Shown: in pieces, positions 12,760-20,532 of the stretch | Layout of the letters: the number at the start of each line of letters is the position of its first letter | How positions within the stretch are numbered: position 1 is the first letter of the stretch | From: Nocardia uniformis NBRC 13702 | GTDB taxonomy: Bacteria > Actinomycetota > Actinomycetes > Mycobacteriales > Mycobacteriaceae | Length of the DNA stretch: 32,158 nucleotides | Assembly (NCBI RefSeq): GCF_001613345.1 | Contig: NZ_BDCE01000079.1 | Location: forward strand, 1-32,158 | Direction: 5' to 3' | Made by a program: the position numbers and the translations under genes | The notes under the pieces: generated by a model | The model's input: only the letters and a program-made list of their open reading frames with translations | The model's database searches: none | Told to the model about the DNA's origin: nothing

Positions 12760-14430
12760 TCAGCCCTTGGCGGCCTTGAGCAGACTCTCGAGGCTGGTGA
12801 ACTTCACACGCGGCCGTCCAGCCGCCTTACCCGCGGACTTCTCGGCCGCGTCGATGGCCTTCCAGCCCTCCCGGTCCACCAGATCGGGCTGACGCTGGCC
12901 GAGCAGACTCTTCAGCGCCGCCCGATCACCCTGCGGCTTGGCGAGCTTGCCGCCGATGAAGTCCGAGATCAGCTGATCGACGGTCTCCTGCGAATCGACA
13001 CGGTTGGAGCCGATAACGCCGCGCGGGCCACGCTTGATCCAGCCGGATACGTAGACACCCGGCAATGGGGCACCCTCCGCGGTCAGGACCCGGCCCTTGT
13101 CGTTGGGGATGACACTGTTCTGCTCGTCGAACGGGATATCCGCCACCGGTGCGCCGCGGTAGCCGATGGAGCGCAGCACCAGCGAGGCATCGACCGATCC
13201 GGTGCGGTCCGAGGCCCGCGCTACCGTGCGGCCGTGCTCGGTGACGAGTTCGTTGTGCACGTACTCGACCGTCTCGGCCTTCCCGTCGCCGGTGACAGCG
13301 GTGGGAGATACCAGGTAGCGGAAGACGATTCGCTTATTGCCCGGTGTCGGTGACTTGCCCGCGTACTCCTGCGCCAGGGTGTACTTGAGCTTCACATGCG
13401 GTTCGGTATCCGGATCGTCGAGCAGCGCCTGACTTTCCGGATCCAGCTCCAGATCGGCCGGATCGATGACGACATCCACACCCTTCAGATGGGTCAGCGC
13501 CATGAATTCCGGGGTGCTGTAGGCGGCTTGCAGCGGTCCACGGCGGCCCAGCACCACCACCTCCTGGATATTGCTGCCGCGCAGCGCATCCACGGCGTAG
13601 TCGGCGATATCGGTCTTGGCCAGCACATCGGGGTCCACGGTCAGCACGCGGGCCACATCCAGGGCCACATTGCCATTGCCGACAATGACCGCGCGCTCAC
13701 CGGTCAGGTCGAATTCGCGGTCGGCGAAGTCCGGGTGGCCGTTGTACCAGGCCACGAACTCGGTGGCGGAGTGGCTGCCGGGCAGATCCTCACCGGGTAC
13801 GCCCAGTTGCCGGTCGGCGGACGCGCCGACGGCGTAGACCACCGCGTGGTGGTGGGCCATCAGCTCGTCATGACTGATGTGCTTACCCACCTCGACATTG
13901 AGGTAGTACTGCAGGGTGTCGCGGCGGAACGCGGTCTCGAACATATTGGCGACCATTTTCGTGCCCGCGTGATCGGGTGCCACGCCCGCGCGCACCAGGC
14001 CGTACGGGGTGGGTAGCCGATCGAACAGCTCCACCTCGACATCGGCGCGGCGCAGCAGTTCCTCCGCCGCATAACAGGCGGCCGGGCCCGCGCCGATAAC
14101 GGCGACGCGCAGGGTGCCGAGCTCCTTGGGCGCGCGGGTCGGCGCGACCAGCGGCTCGAAGTTCGATTCGAGCGGATGCCGTTCGAAGTAGTCGGCATTC
14201 ACATCTTTGAAGCGCGCCAGCGACGCGGTGAGATCGTCCTCGGAGAAGATGGCCTCCACCGGGCAGGCGTCCACACACGCGCCGCAGTCGATGCAGGTGT
14301 CGGGGTCGATATAGAGCATCTCGGCCGTCGCGAATTCGGGTGATTCGGGCGTGGGACGGATGCAGTCGACCGGACACTCGGGAACGCAGCTGGCGTCGTT
14401 GCAACAACGCTGCGTGATCACATAGGCCAT
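12760..14430 (-). CDS. fprB: FprB-type fused ferredoxin / ferredoxin-NADP reductase
   Basis: The product has 556 residues and two parts. Residues 1-65 form a seven- or eight-iron bacterial ferredoxin: RCCNDASCVPECPVDCI supplies Cys9, 10, 15, 19 and 23, and TCIDCGACVDACPVEAI supplies Cys46, 49, 52 and 56. From about 105 to the end is an adrenodoxin-reductase-like flavoprotein with the FAD motif RVAVIGAGPAACYAAEELL (Gly113, Gly115), YGLVRAGVAPDHAGTK, the NADP motif AVIVGNGNVALDVARVL, VVVLGRRGPLQAAYS and GWIKRGPRGVIGSNR. This matches mycobacterial FprB. It moves electrons between NADPH and ferredoxins and could feed cytochromes P450 or other oxygenases. A KstR-like operator lies 63 bases upstream. 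Confidence 0.95.
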   Translation of the reverse strand: MAYVITQRCCNDASCVPECPVDCIRPTPESPEFATAEMLYIDPDTCIDCGACVDACPVEAIFSEDDLTASLARFKDVNADYFERHPLESNFEPLVAPTRAPKELGTLRVAVIGAGPAACYAAEELLRRADVEVELFDRLPTPYGLVRAGVAPDHAGTKMVANMFETAFRRDTLQYYLNVEVGKHISHDELMAHHHAVVYAVGASADRQLGVPGEDLPGSHSATEFVAWYNGHPDFADREFDLTGERAVIVGNGNVALDVARVLTVDPDVLAKTDIADYAVDALRGSNIQEVVVLGRRGPLQAAYSTPEFMALTHLKGVDVVIDPADLELDPESQALLDDPDTEPHVKLKYTLAQEYAGKSPTPGNKRIVFRYLVSPTAVTGDGKAETVEYVHNELVTEHGRTVARASDRTGSVDASLVLRSIGYRGAPVADIPFDEQNSVIPNDKGRVLTAEGAPLPGVYVSGWIKRGPRGVIGSNRVDSQETVDQLISDFIGGKLAKPQGDRAALKSLLGQRQPDLVDREGWKAIDAAEKSAGKAAGRPRVKFTSLESLLKAAKG

Positions 14431-14492
14431 ATCTCGCAGATCCTCGAAACAGTCGCGTGGTGCTACTCGCCTCGGGTTCGAGGACGGGTAGG

Positions 14493-14506
14493 TAGAACAC
14501 GTTCTA
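14493..14506. promoter_or_regulatory. KstR-like operator upstream of fprB
   Basis: TAGAACACGTTCTA is a perfect inverted repeat (TAGAAC and GTTCTA with a 2-base spacer) and matches the recalled KstR consensus TnnAACnnGTTnnA. On the minus strand it directly follows a TATATT hexamer (complement of 14506-14511), so it would cover the fprB transcription start. The divergent phosphatase gene starts 152 bases away and may share the site. Confidence 0.6.
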
Positions 14507-14657
14507 ATATATGCGGCAGTGCGACGCCACCCGATACTGCGTGTGACGACACCTTCAGTGTGCCTCGAGTGTGAGCGGCATCTCCTGTCGGGCGCCGGGA
14601 TGCCACATTGTGAGACCGCTCTCGAGGCCGGATACGGGCGGGCCTACGGTATTGGCC

Positions 14658-15149
14658 ATGGCGCGGACCCTGATCCTCATGCGGCACGGCAAATCCGGCT
14701 ACCCGGACGGCGTAGCGGATCACGATCGGCCGCTGGCACCCCGTGGGATACGCGAAGCCGGGCTGGCCGGGGAGTGGTTGCGCGACACTCAGCCCGCCGT
14801 GGACGCCGTGCTGTGTTCCACGGCTACGCGCACCCGGGAGACATTGGTGGCGACCGGCATAACCGCGCCGGTGTCGTACGAGAAGTCCATCTACGAGGCG
14901 TCACCGCGCAACCTCATCGAACTCATCCAGCTCACCGACAATGCGGTGGATACGCTGCTGGTCATCGGGCATGCGCCCGGAATGCCCTGGACGGCATGGG
15001 AGCTGGCGAGCAATCGCGATTCGCTCGCGGCGGCGGAAATGAGCAGCAAATTTCCGACTTCGGCGCTGGCGGTACTGACCTTCGAGCGGCCATGGCAGGA
15101 CGCCGAGCCGGGCACGGGTGAGCTCGCGCGCTTCCACGTGCCGCGCTGA
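14658..15149 (+). CDS. SixA-like histidine phosphatase
   Basis: The start is ATG 14658, giving MARTLILMRHGKSGYPDG and 163 residues. The branch-2-free histidine-phosphatase signature RHG (Arg9, His10) opens the protein. AVLCSTATRTRETL supplies the second arginine region, YEASPRNLIELIQ the acidic part, and VIGHAPG the second catalytic histidine. Length and layout match SixA-type phosphohistidine phosphatases rather than phosphoglycerate mutases. The substrate may be a phosphohistidine protein or a small phosphoester. It diverges from fprB over a 227-base gap with no other gene. Confidence 0.88.
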   Translation: MARTLILMRHGKSGYPDGVADHDRPLAPRGIREAGLAGEWLRDTQPAVDAVLCSTATRTRETLVATGITAPVSYEKSIYEASPRNLIELIQLTDNAVDTLLVIGHAPGMPWTAWELASNRDSLAAAEMSSKFPTSALAVLTFERPWQDAEPGTGELARFHVPR

Positions 15150-15200
15150 GACCGAACCTCACCTCCCCGGCGGACTCACGGCCGAGAATGCGGTTCGCAA

Positions 15201-15404
15201 TCAGCCGATCAGCTTGCCCTTCCATACGACGACGCCGCCGACCACGAGTAGCAGGAGCAGTGCCGGGAAGAAGCCCAGCAACCACCACACCACTCCGAAT
15301 ACCGCTACCACCGGCAGGGCCGCGATGGCGGCGATAACCGGCTGCTCCTTGACTGTCTGTAGCGCTGAACGCGCTCTGACGCGATCCATGTCTTTTCCGG
15401 GCAT
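15201..15404 (-). CDS. Small two-helix membrane protein
   Basis: This 67-residue product starts at ATG 15404 (MPGKDMDRVRAR); ATG 15389 is an alternative with GGAAAAG close upstream. After a charged N-terminus there are two hydrophobic segments, about residues 23-43 (VIAAIAALPVVAVFGVVWWL) and 44-61 (FFPALLLLLVVGGVVVW), then a basic KGKLIG tail. No family is recognised. It converges on the phosphatase gene 51 bases away. Confidence 0.65.
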   Translation of the reverse strand: MPGKDMDRVRARSALQTVKEQPVIAAIAALPVVAVFGVVWWLLGFFPALLLLLVVGGVVVWKGKLIG

Positions 15405-15469
15405 GACCCCAGGGTAGGCGCGTCCACCGGCTGCGGGGTGATTCCTCGCGCCGTCGGCCACAATGGGCA

Positions 15470-15500
15470 TTGCCCGGAGTGCACTCCAGGTGGCTAGCGT
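15470..15500 (+). promoter_or_regulatory. MerR-type promoter of the merR gene (19-bp spacer)
   Basis: TTGCCC (15470-15475) and TAGCGT (15495-15500) are separated by 19 bases, the over-long spacing typical of MerR-controlled promoters. The perfect palindrome GGAGTGCACTCC (15476-15487) lies in the spacer. The gene starts at GTG 15528 after AAAGGAG, so autoregulation is likely. Confidence 0.65.
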
Positions 15501-15527
15501 CGACCATGTCGACGAAAGGAGCGAGCG

Positions 15528-16052
15528 GTGAGCACAACGGTGCGGCAGCACGAGTCGGACTACGAACGGCCCAGGTACTCCATCGGCGAGGTGTCCGAAC
15601 GGTCCGGGCTCAGTCGTGACACCCTGCGCTGGTACGAACGCATCGGCCTGATGGACTACGTGGGCCGTAACCGCACCGGACAGCGGCGGTTCAGCGATCG
15701 AGACCTGGATTGGCTGCGACTGATCGGGAAACTGCGGCGCACCGGCATGACGGTGGCCGATATGGTCCGCTACGCGGAATTGGTGCGGGAAGGCGATTCC
15801 ACCTTCCCGCAACGCCTCGAAATGTTCCGAGACACTCGCGCGGAAGTGCTCGCCCGCATCGCCGACCTACAGCAGACGGTGGCCGTACTGGACTGCAAGA
15901 TCGCCCTGTACGAAGGCAATCCGACGATCGACTGGCGAACCCTGGACGGCTCCTCGGGCAACAGCTGCTCCGCACCGTCAGCGGAAGCCTTCGCGCACAA
16001 CGGAAATCGCGGCGATGGGGGAATTTCCGGGGAGTTCGCTGCTTCGTCTTGA
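15528..16052 (+). CDS. MerR-family transcriptional regulator
   Basis: The product has 174 residues; GTG 15528 follows AAAGGAG (15515-15521). The MerR winged helix-turn-helix covers about residues 16-85: YSIGEVSERSGLSRDTLRWY, then ERIGLM, GQRRFSDRDLDWLRLIGKLR, then RTGMTVADMVRYAEL. A long helix (about 95-128) ends at VLDCKIALYEGN, which forms the dimer coiled coil. The tail of about 40 residues (SSGNSCSAPSAEAF and onward) is Ser/Gly-rich and lacks a metal-binding cysteine cluster, so it probably senses an organic compound or stress. The -35 of the VOC gene promoter overlaps its stop codon, suggesting it controls that gene. Confidence 0.92.
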   Translation: MSTTVRQHESDYERPRYSIGEVSERSGLSRDTLRWYERIGLMDYVGRNRTGQRRFSDRDLDWLRLIGKLRRTGMTVADMVRYAELVREGDSTFPQRLEMFRDTRAEVLARIADLQQTVAVLDCKIALYEGNPTIDWRTLDGSSGNSCSAPSAEAFAHNGNRGDGGISGEFAASS

Positions 16053-16079
16053 CCCTCCCCCAGAGGGAGACTGCAGACT
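16049..16079 (+). promoter_or_regulatory. MerR-type promoter of the VOC gene (19-bp spacer)
   Basis: TTGACC (16049-16054) and CAGACT (16074-16079) are 19 bases apart. Within the spacer CTCCC (16055-16059) and GGGAG (16065-16069) form an inverted repeat around CCAGA. This is the classic architecture of a promoter that a MerR protein untwists to activate. The -35 overlaps the merR stop codon at 16050-16052. Confidence 0.7.
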
Positions 16080-16109
16080 TAGGTCAACAGCGAGAGAGGA
16101 CCTCCCACA

Positions 16110-16526
16110 ATGATCACCAGCATCTTCCCCACCATCTGCGCCGACGACGTCCCCGCCGTTCGCGACTTCTACATCGAACTGTTCGGCTTCGGGGTCAACT
16201 TCGACAGCGGCTGGTACGTGCAGCTGGAAGCCCCGGATGAGGCCAAGGCGCAAATCGGGATCGTGGAGCGCGAACACGAGAGCGTGCCCGCGGCGTTCCG
16301 GCTCCGACCTGCGGGCATGCTGCTGGCAATCGAGGTGGACGATGTCGATGCGGTGCACGCGAAGGCGGTGAAGATGGGTTTGCAGACGCCGCTCGAGCTG
16401 CGCAGCGAGGACTTCGGACAGCGGCACTTCATGACCGTCGATCCGAGCGGAACCCTGGTCGACGTCATTACCCCCATCCCGCCGAGTGCGGAGTACGCCG
16501 CCGCCTACGCTGAGTCCGCCGAGTAG
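16110..16526 (+). CDS. VOC-superfamily protein (glyoxalase/bleomycin-resistance fold)
   Basis: The product has 138 residues; ATG 16110 is preceded by GAGAGGAC. It shows the paired beta-alpha-beta-beta-beta layout of one VOC module: ITSIFPTICADDVPAVRDFY and IELFGFGVNFDSGWYVQLEA in the first half, LLAIEVDDVDAVHAKAVKMG, GQRHFMTVDPSGTLVDVITP in the second. Members are metal-dependent lyases, dioxygenases or drug-binding resistance proteins; the substrate here is unknown. The MerR-type promoter suggests induction by a compound that the MerR protein senses and that this protein binds or modifies. Confidence 0.9.
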   Translation: MITSIFPTICADDVPAVRDFYIELFGFGVNFDSGWYVQLEAPDEAKAQIGIVEREHESVPAAFRLRPAGMLLAIEVDDVDAVHAKAVKMGLQTPLELRSEDFGQRHFMTVDPSGTLVDVITPIPPSAEYAAAYAESAE

Positions 16527-16570
16527 GTCCGCCGAGTAGGGTGCTCAGTACCGCACTATAGACCGAATCA

Positions 16571-16604
16571 GGGTGGGCCGCTTGCTAATTCGGCGCGCCC
16601 ACCC
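16571..16604. terminator. Hairpin after the VOC gene
   Basis: GGGTGGGC (16571-16578) pairs with GCCCACCC (16597-16604) around an 18-base loop, 44 bases after the VOC stop. There is no U-run. It is a plausible terminator separating the MerR/VOC unit from the AhpD-like operon. Confidence 0.55.
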
Positions 16605-16740
16605 GTTCCCCACGTTGTCTGTTCGGCCTCGAGCGATCGGCGACGACACCGAACCATCAACGAAAGTTCACCAATCGCTCGGATCGAGTGATCTTGATCG
16701 GGCAGCGTGAGCGCCTCCTTCCGCTTACGATGAACCGACT

Positions 16741-17223
16741 ATGCAGTCTCCAGCTCTCGAAGCCCGTGTTCGGGTCGACAAACAGTCACCGGCGATCTTT
16801 CACGCTCTCAATAGCGTCGCCCTGTCCATCCGCACCGCCGCGGCGGCGGTCGATCTGGATCGCTCGCTGATGGAGTTGGTGAATGTCCGGGTCTCCCAGA
16901 TCAACACCTGCCCGTTCTGCCTCGATCTCCATGAGCGAGCCGCGCTGGAAGCCGGCGTGACCCGCCAGCAACTCGCGGTGCTCACGGCCTGGCGGCGCAG
17001 TCCGAACCTGTACTCGGACTCCGAACAGGCGGCCCTCGGGCTGGCGGAAGCGGTCACCACACTGCCGGATGAGGACGTTGCCGAGCGTGAGTATGCCGCG
17101 GCGCGGCAACATCTGTCCGATGAACAGCTGTCGGTAGTGATCTGGGCCGCAACCACAATCGGCGCATTCAACCGCATTTCGATAATGAGCAAACATCCGG
17201 TGCGGGTGCGGAAGGAGAACTGA
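16741..17223 (+). CDS. Carboxymuconolactone-decarboxylase/AhpD-like peroxidase
   Basis: The product has 160 residues. The AhpD signature ELVNVRVSQINTCPFCLDLH (about 45-64) provides Cys57-x-x-Cys60 and His64, the thiol pair and proton relay of alkylhydroperoxidase-like members; true decarboxylases lack the CxxC. ATAG-like helices follow (YSDSEQAALGLAEAVTTLPD), and LSVVIWAATTIGAFNRISIM closes the fold. It should reduce organic peroxides or act in oxidative-stress defence. ATG 16741 has no Shine-Dalgarno sequence; TACGAT at 16726-16731 suggests a near-leaderless transcript. It is the first gene of a three-gene operon, with the next start 3 bases after its stop. Confidence 0.88.
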   Translation: MQSPALEARVRVDKQSPAIFHALNSVALSIRTAAAAVDLDRSLMELVNVRVSQINTCPFCLDLHERAALEAGVTRQQLAVLTAWRRSPNLYSDSEQAALGLAEAVTTLPDEDVAEREYAAARQHLSDEQLSVVIWAATTIGAFNRISIMSKHPVRVRKEN

Positions 17224-17226
17224 ACA

Positions 17227-17538
17227 ATGAGCGAACAGGCCCTCACGGCGACGGTCGTCCGCAATGACTCGCAACACCGATATGAGGTGTGGTACGGCAC
17301 CGCACTCGCCGGTTTCGCCGAGTTTCGTGAACCCGATAATGACACCGCCTTCATTCACACCGAGGTGGACAGCGAATTCGGGGGTAAGGGCCTGGGCAGC
17401 GCCCTCGCCCACCAGGCCGTCGAGGATGTGATCGCACGCGGGCGGGTCATTGTGCCGCGCTGTGCGTTCATCAAGAGCTGGCTGGATAAGCACCCCGAAT
17501 ACGATGAGCACGTAGTCGGCAAGGGCATCAGGCGATGA
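17227..17538 (+). CDS. Small GNAT-like N-acetyltransferase (YidJ/GTN-type)
   Basis: The product has 103 residues. It matches the small single-domain GNAT group: RYEVWYGTALAGFAEFREPD, TAFIHTEVDSEFGGKGLGSA then LAHQAVEDVIARG, with FGGKGLGSAL as the acetyl-CoA pyrophosphate loop, and VPRCAFIKSWLDKHPEY near the end. These proteins acetylate small amines or proteins; the target is unknown. It starts 3 bases after the AhpD-like stop, and its own stop overlaps the pirin start as ATGA. Confidence 0.88.
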   Translation: MSEQALTATVVRNDSQHRYEVWYGTALAGFAEFREPDNDTAFIHTEVDSEFGGKGLGSALAHQAVEDVIARGRVIVPRCAFIKSWLDKHPEYDEHVVGKGIRR

Positions 17539-18539
17539 GTGACCTGGAGACCCGACCGGAGGAGTCGCTGTGCGAATCCGCCGGACGGCCCGGGCCGCAC
17601 GCCGAATTCTTTCCGGCGCGCGAAGTTCCGCTCGGCGGGGTGCGCGGCGTAACCGTGCACCGGTCACTGCCACAGCGCGACCTGCCGACCGTCGGCGCGT
17701 GGTGTTTTCTCGACCACTTCGGATCCGGGTCTCCCGCCAATCCCGAAGGGCACGATATCGAGCCCCACCCGCATATCGGATTGCAAACGGTCACTTGGCC
17801 TTTGGATGGCCGGATTCGACACCGAGACAGTGTCGGCTCGGATGTGGAGATCTGGCCGCGGCAGTTGAACCTCATGACCTCCGGGCGTGGAATCGCACAT
17901 TCGGAGTACCGGGTCCCGGGGCATTCCTCCGGCCACGGACTGCAACTGTGGATCGCGCTACCCGGCGATAAGGTCGCTGTCGCACCGCATTTCGAACAGC
18001 ATCGGGACCTGCCGGAATTCGAATTGCCCGGGGCACACGGCGGGTCCGGGGTATTCGGCACCGTTCTGATCGGCACCCTCGGCGCTGCCACCTCACCGGC
18101 CACCGCCTATACGCCGATCGTCGGCGCGGATCTGCGCGTAGCGGCAGGTAGCGATGTGGAGCTACCGCTCGATCCGGAATTCGAGCACGCGGTCCTGGTG
18201 ATCGAGGGTGAGCTGACCGTCGACAACACCGTCGTCGGCCCCGGCGGCCTGTTCTACCTGGGTAGCGACCGCACCGGAATCCGGCTGCACGGCACCGAGG
18301 GTGCGCACCTGCTGCTGGTCGGTGGTGAACCCTTCGGCGAAGACCTCGTCATGTGGTGGAACTTCGTGGCGCGCAGCCACGAAGAGATCGTGGACGCCCG
18401 AAATGCTTGGGAGAAACACGATCTCGACCGGTTTCCCGATATCGCCGGGCATACGCCGGATCAGCGGATTCCGGCGCCACCCCTGCCCGGCCTACACCTG
18501 AAGCCGCGCAAGCGGCGGATCGGTACGGCGCACAGCTAG
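17535..18539 (+). CDS. Pirin-family bicupin
   Basis: The product has 334 residues, the usual pirin length. The N-terminal cupin carries the metal ligands His78 and His80 in EPHPHIGLQTVTW, and His122 and Glu124 in GRGIAHSEY, all present. VHRSLPQRDLPTVGAWCFLD is the conserved start of the fold, and the C-terminal pirin cupin (about 190-320) includes EHAVLVIEGELTVDN and MWWNFVARSHEEI. Bacterial pirins act as quercetin 2,3-dioxygenases or redox-linked modulators of metabolic enzymes. The operon with an AhpD-like peroxidase and a GNAT suggests a role in oxidative or aromatic-compound stress. Translation is coupled to the GNAT gene by the ATGA overlap. Confidence 0.93.
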   Translation: MSDLETRPEESLCESAGRPGPHAEFFPAREVPLGGVRGVTVHRSLPQRDLPTVGAWCFLDHFGSGSPANPEGHDIEPHPHIGLQTVTWPLDGRIRHRDSVGSDVEIWPRQLNLMTSGRGIAHSEYRVPGHSSGHGLQLWIALPGDKVAVAPHFEQHRDLPEFELPGAHGGSGVFGTVLIGTLGAATSPATAYTPIVGADLRVAAGSDVELPLDPEFEHAVLVIEGELTVDNTVVGPGGLFYLGSDRTGIRLHGTEGAHLLLVGGEPFGEDLVMWWNFVARSHEEIVDARNAWEKHDLDRFPDIAGHTPDQRIPAPPLPGLHLKPRKRRIGTAHS

Positions 18540-18565
18540 GGCCGAAACACCTGTCTCGGAACACT

Positions 18566-18595
18566 GATTGGCCCCACCATTTGGCGGGGCCAATC
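18566..18595. terminator. Bidirectional terminator between pirin and lipoprotein genes
   Basis: GATTGGCCCC (18566-18575) pairs perfectly with GGGGCCAATC (18586-18595); a further inner pairing of CC with GG crosses one A-C mismatch. It lies 26 bases after the pirin stop and 77 bases before the stop of the converging lipoprotein gene, so it likely serves both. Confidence 0.8.
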
Positions 18596-18672
18596 ATTAT
18601 TTCGGCTTGCGCGCCCGCCGTGTGGCGCGAGCTGTCGTCATTCCGGCGTGCTTGTGGTCGGAATCCACACGC

Positions 18673-19506
18673 TCAGTTAGCCAGAGCGATGACCAGCCCG
18701 TCCTTCGCGCACATGGACGGGACATTCGGATCGGGCTGCGCATTGCAGTTCCACCCCGAGATCACCGCGACGTCGGTGTCACTGACCGTCTGCACGTATT
18801 CCGTTGCTACATTGATGGCCTCGGTACAGCCCACCCGGCCCGCGTTGCTGCCGACCGCGATCACGGTGCGGGTGCCGCCGCCCGCGTCGGTGACGGTGCC
18901 GCAGTTGACGTCCTCGACGGTATCCGCGGGCTTGGGTGCGGGCGGATGGGTCGGATCGACCCGCTGCGGCTGATTGTTCGGGTCCACGGTCTGGATGGGT
19001 GCGGGCCTGGGCGGCGGTGGGCTCGCGGGCGCGGCGGCCCCGCGCAGTCCGATGGTGAACCCGTCCTTGAAGCAGACGTGCGGAATCGTGTCGTCGGGCT
19101 GCGGTTCGCAGGTCCAACCGTCCACCGGTGCGGCATCTCCGGTGCGCTGCGCACCGACGTAGTCGCTTGCGACGGTGATGGCCTCGGTGCAGCCCGGCCG
19201 TCCGGCATCGTTCGCGAAGGCGATGACATCCGCGGTCGCGCCATTGGATCCGGTGATCGACCCGCAATCGACATCGCTGAGTTTGTCCGGTGCGGGGGCC
19301 GGGGGATGGGTCGGGCTGGGTGCGGGCAGCGGGACGGTCGAGGTCCCGAGCAGCTTGGCAGCGGTGGTCGGGGCCGCGACGGTCGTCGACGCGGTGGGCT
19401 TGGCGGTCGTGGTGTCCTTCGACGAATCCGACGAACCACCGCAGGCGGTGAGCGCGACGAGCAGCGCGGGCGTCGCCGCGATCACGGTCAGGTGGGCTAG
19501 TCTCAT
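18673..19506 (-). CDS. Lipoprotein with a tandemly duplicated cysteine domain
   Basis: The product has 277 residues. The signal peptide ends in a lipobox L19-T-A-C22, then a Ser/Thr/Pro linker. Two copies of an 80-residue domain follow, about 77-157 and 197-277, each with four cysteines in the same places. Matching segments are DVDCGSITGSNGATADVIAF and DVNCGTVTDAGGGTRTVIAV; AGRPGCTEAITVASDYV and AGRVGCTEAINVATEYV; GWTCEPQPDDTIPHVCFKDG and GWNCNAQPDPNVPSMCAKDG. A Pro-rich linker with an HPPAPxPxDxxxDV motif precedes both copies, so the linker was duplicated too. It is exported and lipid-anchored. The domain family is not one I can name. Confidence 0.88.
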   Translation of the reverse strand: MRLAHLTVIAATPALLVALTACGGSSDSSKDTTTAKPTASTTVAAPTTAAKLLGTSTVPLPAPSPTHPPAPAPDKLSDVDCGSITGSNGATADVIAFANDAGRPGCTEAITVASDYVGAQRTGDAAPVDGWTCEPQPDDTIPHVCFKDGFTIGLRGAAAPASPPPPRPAPIQTVDPNNQPQRVDPTHPPAPKPADTVEDVNCGTVTDAGGGTRTVIAVGSNAGRVGCTEAINVATEYVQTVSDTDVAVISGWNCNAQPDPNVPSMCAKDGLVIALAN

Positions 19507-19560
19507 GCCCTCATCGTTGCGCAGTGTTTGCCGGAGTTCGGTAGGCGCGGCCGGGTGAAG

Positions 19561-20334
19561 TCAGCCCGGCAGCGGGCCGATCCGCACGGTGGTCGTGGTG
19601 ATGCCGCCGACCACGAACCACAACCGCAGTACCGGATTCCCGGTCCGGTCGCCGGGTTCGTACCGGCTGCGCACGGTGATGTGTTCCCGCGCGTACACCG
19701 GCGCGATGTACTCGATCACCGCGCGATGCGGTCCGGCCACCAGCTTCGGATAGTCCACCAGGTACTGCTCCACCGCCTGCCAGTACATGGCGTTATTGAC
19801 GTGGTTGTACTGGTCGATATCGGTGGCTCGCAGTGAGAACGGCAGATCGGTATCGGATTCCGGCGGCATCTGATCGGTGAGCCAGGGCCGCCACCGCAGC
19901 CGGTGCTCATCGGTCGAGCGAGCCAACTCCGCCAGCCCCTCATCGCTGATTCGGGTGGGCATATTGGTGGATTCATTGATATTGATCCAGAAGCCCTCGG
20001 TCTCGATGAGACCGCCGTTCGCACTGGTGATCTTCACCCGCATATTGGTCCACCGGGTGGACATGGCCGAGCACCATCGGCGCAACTCCACCCGATCCGG
20101 CCAGTAGACCGGCCGGATCACGTCGATCACCGTGCGGCGGACAATCCAACTCGGGTCCGTGCGATGGAAGATGCCCGATTGCAAGTCTTCCCATGCGATG
20201 TCCTGCAGATACCGGGCGACGCCATCCATGCGCAGCCGGTTGTACGGATCCACATCGCCAGCCCGGACGGGCCACGCCGAGGCGAAGCCCAAGCCCTCCT
20301 GACTCAGCGGGGCGAGTGGCTGATCGAGTGACAC
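19561..20334 (-). CDS. Acyl-ACP thioesterase (FatA-like double hotdog)
   Basis: The product has 257 residues. GTG 20334 is preceded by GAGGAG at 5 bases. Two hotdog halves are visible: VRAGDVDPYNRLRMDGVARY then LQDIAWEDLQSG in the first, and SLRATDIDQYNHVNNAMYWQ then AVEQYL in the second. The DxDxYNHVNN sequence is the catalytic loop of the acyl-ACP thioesterase family (PF01643-like), and ETEGFWININ and MPTRIS match its central segment. It should release fatty acids from acyl carrier protein or from acyl-CoA. It diverges from the Ser/Thr kinase gene. Confidence 0.92.
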   Translation of the reverse strand: MSLDQPLAPLSQEGLGFASAWPVRAGDVDPYNRLRMDGVARYLQDIAWEDLQSGIFHRTDPSWIVRRTVIDVIRPVYWPDRVELRRWCSAMSTRWTNMRVKITSANGGLIETEGFWININESTNMPTRISDEGLAELARSTDEHRLRWRPWLTDQMPPESDTDLPFSLRATDIDQYNHVNNAMYWQAVEQYLVDYPKLVAGPHRAVIEYIAPVYAREHITVRSRYEPGDRTGNPVLRLWFVVGGITTTTVRIGPLPG

Positions 20335-20532
20335 TGGTGCTCCTCGCGCTGCACGGTGATCTGCGGTAGCAGACCCGGTGTGCCGCGTTCTCGTGCGGTG
20401 CTTGCTGTGACACGACTTTACGGGGCGGCCCTCACCCCCTCGCGTCGAGTCACCTACTCAATTGCTCCGGGCATGACAGTCGGCGGTCGGAGCCGTAACC
20501 TTCCTGGTGTAGTCCATGCAGGGGAGGCGCGT

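Noticed and set aside
12259..13353. Plus-strand 364-codon open frame
   Set aside because: It is antisense to fprB over most of its length and in the wrong frame for the resolvase-like gene.
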